From positions 5,580,001-5,644,000 of the forward strand of contig NZ_AP022587.1 of the NCBI RefSeq assembly GCF_010731715.1: a stretch of DNA of 64,000 nt, read 5' to 3'. The stretch is from Mycobacterium stomatepiae. GTDB taxonomy: Bacteria > Actinomycetota > Actinomycetes > Mycobacteriales > Mycobacteriaceae. Below are positions 56,898 to 64,000 of the stretch, piece after piece (the stretch's first letter is position 1; every line of letters starts with the position of its first letter). The translations under genes and the position numbers were made by a program. The notes under the pieces were generated by a model. That model saw only the letters and a program-made list of their open reading frames with translations, was not told the DNA's origin and did no database searches.

Positions 56898-57907
56898 TCG
56901 TCGGCGATCCCGGGCGCGCAAAGCGCCGCGACCGTGTCCTCCCGCTGCAGCACCGAGCGCGCTGTCACCGCAAACTGGTTGAGCTTGTCGATGACGGTTT
57001 GCCCTTCCGGCTGGTGGCCCCAAATGCTGATGCCCTGGTGGGTGGTGGGGCTCCAGGTGCTTTCGTCGACGACGATCGGGTTCCACCCCACCTCCCACTC
57101 GAATCCCGACGGCGTCAGGGCGTAGTAGGACAGCTCCTTGTCGTTGGTGTGCTGGCCGACCGAAAGGGCCGTCCCGAATCCCAGTTCTTTGACCCGCTGA
57201 TAGGAGGTGACCATGTCGTCGAGTGAGGCCACCTGGAGGTTGACGTGCTGGACGCGGGTGCGAATCGGATTGATTGGCAAGGCATTCACCGAAGCGATTG
57301 CCACGGAATGGTGTCGTTCGTTGACCCGCAGGAAGCGGATCTTGAGCTTCAAGCCGTTGATGGTTTCGTCGATGTAGTCCGAGAGGCGCGCGTCGAACAC
57401 ATGGTTGTAGTAGCCGCGGACGAGTTGCGGTTTCTTGGTGGGGAGGGCCACATGGCCCATGCCGCCTGCGCCGGTGACGAATCCACTGCCCGGCACGTCC
57501 AGGGACAGCGGCGCGGTGCGCGCGGTGGTGTAGATCTCCTGGCCGAGACCGTTGGGGCCGGGGAACCGCAGGAAGCGCTCGACCCCGCGGAGCTTCGCCT
57601 CTTCGTCGGTGCCCTCGAGGGCAGGCACGCCGTGGTCGGCGACGCGCCGACTGATTTCGTCGAACGTCGCGTGGCCGTCGAGCTGCCAACCCAGCGCGAC
57701 CACGTCCTCGGCCGGTCCCCGCCGCAGCAGCACGCGACATTCGTTGTCGTCGAGGCGGAATCGAACCGTGTCGGGAGCCATGTCGTCGAGGTGCATGCCG
57801 ATCGCGTCGCGGCCGAAGCGCTTCCAATCGCTGATCTTGTTGGTTTCAATCACGACGTAACCCAGGTGCACGCTTCCGAACACCGAAAGTGGTTGTGTGG
57901 TAGTCAT
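56894..57907 (-). CDS. Type I extradiol ring-cleavage dioxygenase
   Basis: A 337-residue two-domain VOC-fold dioxygenase like BphC/HsaC. Iron ligands are H152 (GMGHVAL), H221 (RVQHVNL) and E272 (GFEWEVGW); the signature YYALTPSGFEWE is complete and catalytic His199/His200 sits in NERHHS. It cleaves a catechol next to the two hydroxyls to give a yellow ring-open acid. It is the third gene of a minus-strand operon with an FAD hydroxylase and a C-C hydrolase, which supply and consume its substrate and product. The natural catechol is not known; a phenylpropionate-type or steroid-ring catechol is likeliest. Confidence 0.93.
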   Translation of the reverse strand: MTTTQPLSVFGSVHLGYVVIETNKISDWKRFGRDAIGMHLDDMAPDTVRFRLDDNECRVLLRRGPAEDVVALGWQLDGHATFDEISRRVADHGVPALEGTDEEAKLRGVERFLRFPGPNGLGQEIYTTARTAPLSLDVPGSGFVTGAGGMGHVALPTKKPQLVRGYYNHVFDARLSDYIDETINGLKLKIRFLRVNERHHSVAIASVNALPINPIRTRVQHVNLQVASLDDMVTSYQRVKELGFGTALSVGQHTNDKELSYYALTPSGFEWEVGWNPIVVDESTWSPTTHQGISIWGHQPEGQTVIDKLNQFAVTARSVLQREDTVAALCAPGIADD

Positions 57908-57916
57908 CCTGGATCC

Positions 57917-58762
57917 TCAGCTTTTCAGGAACGCGGAGGTGACCGCGTTGAACAAGTCGGCACGCTCCCACTGGACCCAGTGTCCGGTGTTGGCGGCGAG
58001 CAGGACGTCGGCGTTGGGCAGCCGGTCGGCCAGCATTGCGGCGCCGCTGGGTTTGTTGACCTTGTCGTCGCGCCCCCAGACGATCAACGTCGGCGTCGAG
58101 AGACTGACGAGCCTGCGGTCGCGGGTGAAGTCCATCCGCCACAGGGTGCGCAACCCGGACGGGCGTTGTAGGGGCGGGTTGGCGACGACCTCGGGATCGA
58201 TCGATGCCTCGTAACGGGATTCGATCAGCGAGTCGGGCACCGCGACCGCATCATACACCAGGTACGAGCGGATGAAGGTGCGCAGCTTCTCGAGGCTCGG
58301 TCCCTCACCCCGGTAGTAGCCCAGCAGATTTTTCAGGCCGGCGCTGGGGAGCCCCCGGCTTGTCCCGACGCCTCCGGGACCCATCAGCACGAGTTTGTTC
58401 ACTCGGTACGGGGTGTCCAGCGCGAGCCGCAGCGCGCAGGATCCGCCGTAGGAGTTACCGACCAGGTGCGCGCTGTCGATGCCGAGCTCGTCGAGCATCC
58501 CCCGGATGTGATCGGCGAGGTATCCGAACGGATCTCGCCGGTCGACACCCTTGGTGGAGCGGCCGTAGCCGGGCATGTCGGGAACGATGACCCGGAAGTT
58601 CTCGGCGAGTGGCTCGATGTTGCGCGTGTAGTTCGACACGCCCGACGCGCCCGGTCCGCCGCCGTGCAACAGCACCACGGCGGGGCCGCTGCCGGTCTCG
58701 GCGACGAAGATTTCTCTCCCGTTGACCCGGACGCTGCGTTCCGTGAGTGTGGCGGTAGTCAT
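57917..58762 (-). CDS. Meta-cleavage product hydrolase (MhpC/HsaD-like alpha/beta hydrolase)
   Basis: A 281-residue alpha/beta hydrolase with the C-C hydrolase hallmarks HGGGPGASG (oxyanion region) and nucleophile Ser104 in GNSYGG, with Asp232/233 in WGRDDKV and His261 in NTGHWVQWE. It hydrolyses the carbon-carbon bond of the ring-cleaved vinylogous diketone to give a 2-hydroxypenta-2,4-dienoate and an acid. The gene is 9 bp from the dioxygenase gene and 10 bp from the hydroxylase gene, so all three are cotranscribed. Confidence 0.93.
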   Translation of the reverse strand: MTTATLTERSVRVNGREIFVAETGSGPAVVLLHGGGPGASGVSNYTRNIEPLAENFRVIVPDMPGYGRSTKGVDRRDPFGYLADHIRGMLDELGIDSAHLVGNSYGGSCALRLALDTPYRVNKLVLMGPGGVGTSRGLPSAGLKNLLGYYRGEGPSLEKLRTFIRSYLVYDAVAVPDSLIESRYEASIDPEVVANPPLQRPSGLRTLWRMDFTRDRRLVSLSTPTLIVWGRDDKVNKPSGAAMLADRLPNADVLLAANTGHWVQWERADLFNAVTSAFLKS

Positions 58763-58772
58763 GTTGTCTCCC

Positions 58773-60320
58773 TTACGAGTTGAAGCCGGCCGGTGGCGGT
58801 GGCAGTGGTTGGCGGTCAGTGGCGCCGGCGTAGACGAAGCCGTCGGGCCGAACAGCCACCGCAGCGGCGCCCTTCTTGTTCAGCCAGGCGCTCAGCACTC
58901 CCTCGCTGTCGACGACGGAGTCGGCACGCGGGACGCTGCCGGGCGGGGCGACTTGCAAGACCGGCACGCCCGCGGCCCGCCAGTCCGGGCATTCGGATCG
59001 GCCGCCGGTGTGCAGCACGGTCCAGCGGCCGCCGACCACGTCATCGAGGCGCACGCTGTCGCCTTTTTCATCGAAGACCCAAGGCTGCGGGATGAGCCAG
59101 CCGACGGCCCGGTTCCCGTTGCGCGCGAGCAGACCGTCTCGGTAGCGGGCGTCGGGTAGCCAGCGGTGATTGCGCAGCCACGTCGTGAAGTACGGCACCT
59201 TGCTGGCGGCGCGAAACAAGTGATTGCGGGCCGCCGCCCGGAACCGGTTGCGCTCGATGATCAGCTTGCCGGTCTTGACCGCGCGATCGGTTACTTCTTT
59301 TACGTGCGGCAGCCGCTCGCACTGATAGCTGTCGAGCACGGCTTCCGGTAGCGAGCCGTTCAACACGGCCCCCAACTTCCAGCACAGGTTTGCCACATCG
59401 CGCACGCCGGCGCACATGCCCTGGCCGATCCATGGGGGCATAGCGTGTGCGGCGTCGCCGGCCAGGAATACCCGGCCCACCCGCCACCGGTCAGCGAATC
59501 GGACGTGGTGGCTGTAGCAGGCGAAGCCGAGGATCTGCACGTTCTCCGGCGATATCCCCTGGCGGCGCAGCACCTTCCAGATCGCGTCGTCCGACAGCAG
59601 ATCGCGCTCATCCTCCTCATCGCGCACCGGAAACTCCCAGCGATGGTGTCCTAGCGGAGTGGGGCAGTCCACAGTGGGCCGCTCAGGGTTGCAATGGAAG
59701 CGAAGCCGATCATGGCCCGGCCACTCCTTGAGCACTTTCGTGTCGATGACGATCCAACGCTCGGCGTAGGTGCGACCGCTGAACCCGACACCCAACTGCG
59801 CGCGAGTGGCGCTGGAACCGCCGTCGGCGGCGATCACGTAGGACGCGCGGATCCGGCGAAGCTGGTCAGTAGTGAGGTTGGCAAGCAGCAACTCGACGTG
59901 ATCGTCCTTCTGGACCAGCCGCAGGCATTCGTGCTTGAGCAGGACGGACACATTGGGGAAGCGGTCAACTCCGTCGCGCAGCACCTTCTCCAGCGCGGGT
60001 TGGTAGATGAACTGCTGTGGGGGATGGCCGTTGCCCCTCGAGATGGGCATCAACCTGACGAACGGCACACCGTTGGCATCGACGAACGCCGCTCCGCAGC
60101 CGGGCAGCATGTCGGCGTTGAGGCGGTCGGCAAGCCCCACCTGCTGCCAGATGCGGACGACCTCTTCGTCGGTGGAGATGGCGCGCGCACGCGCATAGAT
60201 GTCGGGGTCGCGTTCCACCACGACGACGTTGAGGCCCAACTGGCCCAACAGGTTGGCCGCGGTGCAGCCGACCGGGCCGTAGCCGACGACCGCCACGTCA
60301 TAGGTTTTCCGCTCTGTCAT
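58773..60320 (-). CDS. FAD-dependent aromatic hydroxylase (MhpA-like)
   Basis: A 515-residue class A flavoprotein monooxygenase. The FAD ADP-binding motif is VGYGPVGCTAANLLGQLGL near the start, the DG motif is ADGGSSATRAQLGVG, and the GD motif is FLAGDAAHAMPPWIGQGMCAG. Length and the C-terminal thioredoxin-like extension fit MhpA-type 3-(3-hydroxyphenyl)propionate hydroxylases. It would convert a phenol to the catechol used by the extradiol enzyme, with NAD(P)H and oxygen. It is the first gene of the minus-strand operon, divergent from a TetR gene. Confidence 0.92.
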   Translation of the reverse strand: MTERKTYDVAVVGYGPVGCTAANLLGQLGLNVVVVERDPDIYARARAISTDEEVVRIWQQVGLADRLNADMLPGCGAAFVDANGVPFVRLMPISRGNGHPPQQFIYQPALEKVLRDGVDRFPNVSVLLKHECLRLVQKDDHVELLLANLTTDQLRRIRASYVIAADGGSSATRAQLGVGFSGRTYAERWIVIDTKVLKEWPGHDRLRFHCNPERPTVDCPTPLGHHRWEFPVRDEEDERDLLSDDAIWKVLRRQGISPENVQILGFACYSHHVRFADRWRVGRVFLAGDAAHAMPPWIGQGMCAGVRDVANLCWKLGAVLNGSLPEAVLDSYQCERLPHVKEVTDRAVKTGKLIIERNRFRAAARNHLFRAASKVPYFTTWLRNHRWLPDARYRDGLLARNGNRAVGWLIPQPWVFDEKGDSVRLDDVVGGRWTVLHTGGRSECPDWRAAGVPVLQVAPPGSVPRADSVVDSEGVLSAWLNKKGAAAVAVRPDGFVYAGATDRQPLPPPPAGFNS

Positions 60321-60347
60321 CTCCGGGCCCCTTCGCCAGCTTGTTAA

Positions 60348-60363
60348 TGTAGCGATCCATACA
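60348..60363. promoter_or_regulatory. Imperfect palindrome, candidate TetR operator
   Basis: TGTAGCGATCCATACA, with TGTA/TACA arms and a GATC centre (6 of 8 pairs), in the 87-bp divergent gap between the hydroxylase and TetR genes. Downstream CAGTAAGTTTTTATAG could be a -10 region. Confidence 0.5.
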
Positions 60364-60407
60364 GTAAGTTTTTATAGCGTGAGCGTCAACACCCACAAGG
60401 AGGGAAC

Positions 60408-61064
60408 GTGACGGCAAAACCCGAAAAGTCGGGCGCGACCAGCCCTCGCGGTCACAGGCGCACCCGGGCCAACGGGGAACAGTCGCGCGAGCGGATCCTC
60501 GATGCGGCGACCGAGGTCGCCACCGAACGCGGCTACGAAGGAACCACAATCTCCCTGGTCAGCAAGAAGAGCGGCCTGCCGCCGACTTCCATTTACTGGC
60601 ACTTCGCCGACAAGGACGACCTGATCGCCGCCGTCATCGAGCGAAGTTTCGCCCGCTGGCTGGCGGCGTTGGATCTGCCCGCCGGCGCAATGGCCGCAGA
60701 GCGGGTGACCGAGCTCGGGATGCAGGTGGCCAAGGCGCTGCTGGATGCGCCCGACTTCATCCGCCTGGGCCTGATGCTGGCGCTGGAGCGCCGCCCGGTC
60801 GAGCCGCGCGCGAGGGAGATGTTCCTACACGTCCGCGACGCGGCCTTTCACCGGTTCGAGGCGATCGTGCGTGACGTCGCCCCGGGGCTTGACGAGGAGA
60901 GCGTGCGACTGCTGACCACCTATGCGATCGCCGGCGCCGATGGCCTGTTCATCGCCAAGGAGGTCGGCGGCGATTCGGTCGACTTGATCAAGCTGTTCGA
61001 CCTGCATGCCCGCCTGGTCTTCCAGTCGGCGATGAAGCTTTTGGAATCTGGAGAACCGACATGA
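60408..61064 (+). CDS. TetR-family regulator of the meta-cleavage cluster
   Basis: A 218-residue TetR protein with an N-terminal basic tail (GHRRTRANGEQSRERIL) and a helix-turn-helix at about 35-75 (ERGYEGTTISLVSKKS, GLPPTSIYWHFADKDDL). The C-terminal ligand domain has no assignable motif. It is transcribed divergently from the hydroxylase operon and overlaps the start of the hydratase gene (ATGA), so it heads the plus-strand half of the pathway. It is likely a repressor relieved by a pathway intermediate. Confidence 0.92.
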   Translation: MTAKPEKSGATSPRGHRRTRANGEQSRERILDAATEVATERGYEGTTISLVSKKSGLPPTSIYWHFADKDDLIAAVIERSFARWLAALDLPAGAMAAERVTELGMQVAKALLDAPDFIRLGLMLALERRPVEPRAREMFLHVRDAAFHRFEAIVRDVAPGLDEESVRLLTTYAIAGADGLFIAKEVGGDSVDLIKLFDLHARLVFQSAMKLLESGEPT

Positions 61065-61858
61065 TCGACGTGACCGCACGGGACCCGCGACTCGACGAGG
61101 CCGCCCAGCGGCTGTATACGGCACTGGTGGGCAGCAGTCCCATCCCGCCGCTGACCGAGACCTATCCGAATCTCGGTGTGGCGCAGGCCTATTCGGTACA
61201 GCGGCGCAACTTGGCCCGTCTCCTGGCTGACGGCGCGCTGCTGTGCGGCCACAAGATCGGGCTGACCTCCGCGCCGATGCAAAGCCTGCTGGGTGTCAGC
61301 GAGCCCGACTTCGGCTACATCCTCGACAGCATGATGCTGGCCGACGGGGCTTCGGTGCCCAGGGCTGCGTTCTGTGCGCCGCGGGTGGAACCCGAAGTGG
61401 CGTTTCTCCTGCGGGCGCCGCTGCGTGGTCCGGGGGTGACCGTCGCCGAGGTGATGGCGGCCACCGAAGCGGTGGCCGCGGCGCTGGAGATCGTGGACAG
61501 CCGCATCGCCGACTGGCGGATCACGCTGGCGGACACCGTTGCCGACAACGCCAGCTCTGGCGCGGTGGTGCTCGGCGAGTGGGTACCGATCTCCGACGCG
61601 TCGCCGCTGTCCGGCACCACCGCGGCGCTCTACCTGAACGACGCGCTGGTCGGAAAGGCACAGGGTACCGCCGTCATGGGCGATCCGGCCGTGGCCGTCG
61701 CGTGGCTGGCGAACGCCCTGGCCGAGTACGGAACCGGGATCGACGCAGGGCAGTTCGTGATGTCCGGCTCTTACACCGGGGCCGCGTTTATCGGGGCCGG
61801 CGACCGCGCGGCGGCGACGATCACCGCCCTGGGCGCCGTCCGCGTCACGTTCGAGTAG
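61061..61858 (+). CDS. 2-hydroxypenta-2,4-dienoate hydratase (MhpD/HsaE-like)
   Basis: A 265-residue fumarylacetoacetate-hydrolase-like hydratase. Characteristic segments are [28 protein letters not shown] and [11 protein letters not shown], which hold the metal-binding Glu pair. [25 protein letters not shown] is the typical active-site stretch. It adds water to the dienoate released by the C-C hydrolase to give 4-hydroxy-2-oxovalerate. It begins inside the TetR stop, and an 11-bp gap separates it from the acetaldehyde dehydrogenase gene. Confidence 0.93.
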   Translation: MIDVTARDPRLDEAAQRLYTALVGSSPIPPLTETYPNLGVAQAYSVQRRNLARLLADGALLCGHKIGLTSAPMQSLLGVSEPDFGYILDSMMLADGASVPRAAFCAPRVEPEVAFLLRAPLRGPGVTVAEVMAATEAVAAALEIVDSRIADWRITLADTVADNASSGAVVLGEWVPISDASPLSGTTAALYLNDALVGKAQGTAVMGDPAVAVAWLANALAEYGTGIDAGQFVMSGSYTGAAFIGAGDRAAATITALGAVRVTFE

Positions 61859-61869
61859 AGGAGAAATCC

Positions 61870-62817
61870 ATGACCAGTCAACAATTCGCGGTGGCGATCA
61901 TCGGGTCCGGCAACATCGGCACCGACCTGATGCTCAAGATCCTGCGCGGTGGCGGACCGCTGACGATGGCGGCGTTGATCGGCATCGACCCGACCTCCGA
62001 CGGGCTGGCCCGGGCGCAGCGGGCCGGCGTGCCGACGTCTGCGCAGGGCGTCGACGGGCTGCTGGCGATGCCGGGCTTCGACCAGATCCGGTTGGTGTTC
62101 GACGCCACGTCCGCCGAAGCTCACGTCAAGCACTGGGAAGCCCTGCGCCACACCGGTGTACGTGTGCTCGACCTCACCCCCGCCGCCATCGGCCCGTTCT
62201 GTGTGCCGGTGGTCAACCTGGAGGACCACATCGACGAGCCCAACCTGAACATGGTGACCTGTGGCGGGCAGGCCACCGTCCCGATTGTGGCCGCGGTGAA
62301 TCAGGTGGCGCCGGTGTCCTACGCCGAGATCGTGTCGGCGATCTCGTCGAAGTCCGCCGGCCCGGGCACCCGGGCCAACATCGACGAGTTCACCGAGACC
62401 ACTGCCACCGCGCTGAAGGTCGTCGGCGGCGCGCAGCGCGGCAAAGCGGTGATCGTCCTGAACCCGGCCGATCCGCCGGTCATCATGCGCAACACGGTGT
62501 ACTGCCTGGTGGAAGGCGACTGCGACCAAACCGTCATCGAAGCGTCCATCGCGGCGATGATCGAGCGGGTCCAGGGCTACGTTCCCGGTTATCGGCTCAA
62601 GCAGCCGGCGCAGTTCGAGACCTTCGGTCCCGAAAAGCCGCTGCACATTCCCGAGACCGGGAAGTTCATCGGCACCAGGGTCACCACGCTGCTGCAGGTG
62701 ACGGGCGCCGCGGATTACCTTCCCGCGTACGCCGGCAACCTCGACATCATGACCTCCGCTGCGCTGGCGACCGCCAAAAGCATTGCCGCCCATGAGATGA
62801 CGAAGGTAGGAGTGTAA
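61870..62817 (+). CDS. Acetaldehyde dehydrogenase (acylating), MhpF/HsaG-like
   Basis: A 315-residue enzyme begun at ATG 61870 after GAGGAGA; longer upstream frames are hydratase shadows. Rossmann motif [11 protein letters not shown] is at residues 10-20, and the catalytic Cys lies in [12 protein letters not shown]. It oxidises acetaldehyde with NAD+ and CoA to acetyl-CoA. In the family it forms a channelled complex with the aldolase encoded next (2-bp gap); here the aldolase gene is frameshifted, so the complex may be incomplete. Confidence 0.95.
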   Translation: MTSQQFAVAIIGSGNIGTDLMLKILRGGGPLTMAALIGIDPTSDGLARAQRAGVPTSAQGVDGLLAMPGFDQIRLVFDATSAEAHVKHWEALRHTGVRVLDLTPAAIGPFCVPVVNLEDHIDEPNLNMVTCGGQATVPIVAAVNQVAPVSYAEIVSAISSKSAGPGTRANIDEFTETTATALKVVGGAQRGKAVIVLNPADPPVIMRNTVYCLVEGDCDQTVIEASIAAMIERVQGYVPGYRLKQPAQFETFGPEKPLHIPETGKFIGTRVTTLLQVTGAADYLPAYAGNLDIMTSAALATAKSIAAHEMTKVGV

Positions 62818-62819
62818 CC

Positions 62820-63837
62820 ATGGGCGAGCGGCTCTATATCAGCGACGTCACGCTGCGGGACGGGATGCACGCGGTTCGCCACCAATACACGCTGCGGCAG
62901 GTCGCCGACATCGCCGCGGCGTTGGACGCCGCGGGCGTCGATTCGATCGAGGTCGCCCATGGCGACGGGCTGGGCGGCTCAAGCTGCGTTTACGGCTTCG
63001 GCGGCCACACCGACCTGGAGTGGATCGAGGCGGTCGCCAACGTGGTCCGCCGGGCGAAGATCGCGACCCTGATCCTGCCGGGAATCGGTACGATCCGGGA
63101 CCTGGCCGCGGCGCATCGGGCCGGGGCCGGCGTGGTGCGGGTCGCCAGCCACTGCACCGAGGCCGATATCTCCGCACACCACATCGCCGCGGCCCGCGAG
63201 ATGGGCATGGACACCGTCGGATTCCTGATGATGAGCCACCTGACCACCCCGCAGGCGCTGGCCGAGCAGGCCAAGTTTGATGGAGGGCTTCGGGGCCGGC
63301 TGCGTGTACGTCGTCGACTCCGGCGGCGCCATGACCATGCGCGACGTCGCCGAGCGGGTCGACGCTGTGCGCCAAAACCTTTGCCCGGAAACCGAAATGG
63401 GCATCCATGCGCACCACAACCTGTCTCTGGGCGTGGCTAACTCGATGGTCGCCGTCGAGCACGGGTGTCGTCGTGTCGACGCGTCCCTGGCCGGGATGGG
63501 TGCCGGCGCGGGCAACGCCCCGCTGGAGGTTTTCATCGCGGTCGCCACCCGCATGGGCTGGGAGCACGGCTGCGATCTCAATGCCCTCGAGGATGCCGCC
63601 GACGACCTCGTCCGCCCGCTGCAGGAACGTCCGGTGCGGGTCGATCGCAAGACGCTGACGCTCGGCTATGCTGGTGTGTACTCCAGCTTCCTGCGCCATG
63701 CGGAGGCGGCGGCGGAGCGGTTCGGTGTCGACGCGCGGACGCTGCTCGTCGAGGCCGGCCGTCGGAGAATGGTCGGCGGCCAGGAAGACATGCTCGTCGA
63801 CATCGCCCTGGACCTGTCGGGCGCGGCGCCGCGCTGA
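62820..63837 (+). pseudogene. 4-hydroxy-2-oxovalerate aldolase (MhpE/HsaF-like), frameshifted
   Basis: The first frame (from ATG 62820) encodes the DRE-TIM-type aldolase N-terminus: [45 protein letters not shown] and [17 protein letters not shown]. The rest of the protein follows in another frame: [37 protein letters not shown] (metal His pair) and [14 protein letters not shown], ending at 63837. At 63263-63275 the sequence AAGTTTGATGG would restore the usual K-L-M-E if one T of the TTT were removed, so a single-base insertion explains the break. The total of about 339 codons matches the family. Sequence error in a short T-run should be excluded. Confidence 0.88.
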
Positions 63838-63863
63838 CCGTTTCCGAGCGTTTTCGGCGCGGC

Positions 63864-64000
63864 TCACGCCTCGTCGAGCACCGGAAACAGCAGCTGCTGC
63901 CGATCAGTATGGCGCGCGGCCTTCGGGAGTCGGGCATCAATCGGTAGAAGCCTGCGCGGATGCGGCGCATATCGGCGAGAAAGTACACGGTCAGCATGAC
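63864..64000 (-). CDS. Possible 3' end of a minus-strand gene running off the window
   Basis: Downstream of the aldolase the minus strand has coding-like codon use in two frames. From the window edge the frame reading LTVYFLADMRRIRAGFYRLMPD has high third-position GC. Nearer the end a second frame reading RHTDRQQLLFPVLDEA ends with TGA at 63864-63866. This could be the tail of one protein with a frameshift, or chance. I cannot name a product. Confidence 0.25.
   Translation of the reverse strand, partial: HADRVLSRRYAPHPRRLLPIDARLPKAARHTDRQQLLFPVLDEA

Overview
The window is GC-rich actinobacterial chromosome, almost certainly a slow-growing non-tuberculous Mycobacterium. The evidence is a type I fatty acid synthase of about 3,078 residues in the mycobacterial order Rv2525c-like / fas / acpS / Rv2522c-like (44.6-56.9 kb), an Rv1364c-like PAS-phosphatase-kinase-STAS protein next to an rsfA-like gene (9.5-12.0 kb), a giant CtpH/CtpI-type P-type ATPase, a REP13E12-type HNH protein, and many fadE, fadD, P450 and amidohydrolase genes.

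Layout. 0-0.7 kb: 3' end of a YhgE/Pip-type membrane protein. 0.7-9.5 kb: a zinc alcohol dehydrogenase and P450 diverge from a Rieske ferredoxin plus two amidohydrolases, followed by a degenerate lipase-like protein and two acyl-CoA dehydrogenases. 9.5-14.5 kb: sigma-factor partner-switching genes, a disrupted amidohydrolase and a TetR-hotdog fusion. 14.6-20 kb: ATPase flanked by two small membrane proteins. 20-27.3 kb: REP13E12 protein, then a minus-strand fadE-fadE-fadE(broken)-fadE-fadD operon. 27.4-32.5 kb: flavin oxidoreductase, SDR, GntR/FCD regulator, fused CoA-transferase, ferredoxin. 32.6-33.9 kb: an IS30-family element inside a dispersed palindrome. 33.9-44.3 kb: accessory catabolic genes (SnoaL-like proteins, broken P450, two Rieske oxygenases, broken AMP ligase, MaoC pair, aldehyde dehydrogenase, CrtC/AttH-like protein). 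44.6-56.9 kb: conserved fas locus. 56.9-63.8 kb: a complete meta-cleavage gene set (FAD hydroxylase, extradiol dioxygenase, C-C hydrolase, TetR, hydratase, acylating acetaldehyde dehydrogenase, aldolase), with the aldolase frameshifted.

The catabolic modules look like ring or side-chain degradation of polycyclic, steroid-like or aromatic compounds: oxygenases and P450s introduce oxygen, dehydrogenases oxidise the products, CoA ligases/transferases activate them, FadE and MaoC proteins run beta-oxidation, and the meta-cleavage genes open a catechol ring and yield pyruvate and acetyl-CoA. The actual substrates cannot be read from the sequence.

Two patterns stand out. First, at least seven genes are each broken by one small lesion (four in-frame stops, three frameshifts), all outside the core lipid genes. 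Second, a related 18-bp AT-rich sequence (roughly CTAACATAGTAAAAATAG) lies in six intergenic regions in front of catabolic genes, one of them next to a GntR/FCD regulator. This suggests a local regulon. Two intact-length proteins (3634-4689 and 5996-6961) have lost key catalytic residues and look like pseudoenzymes.
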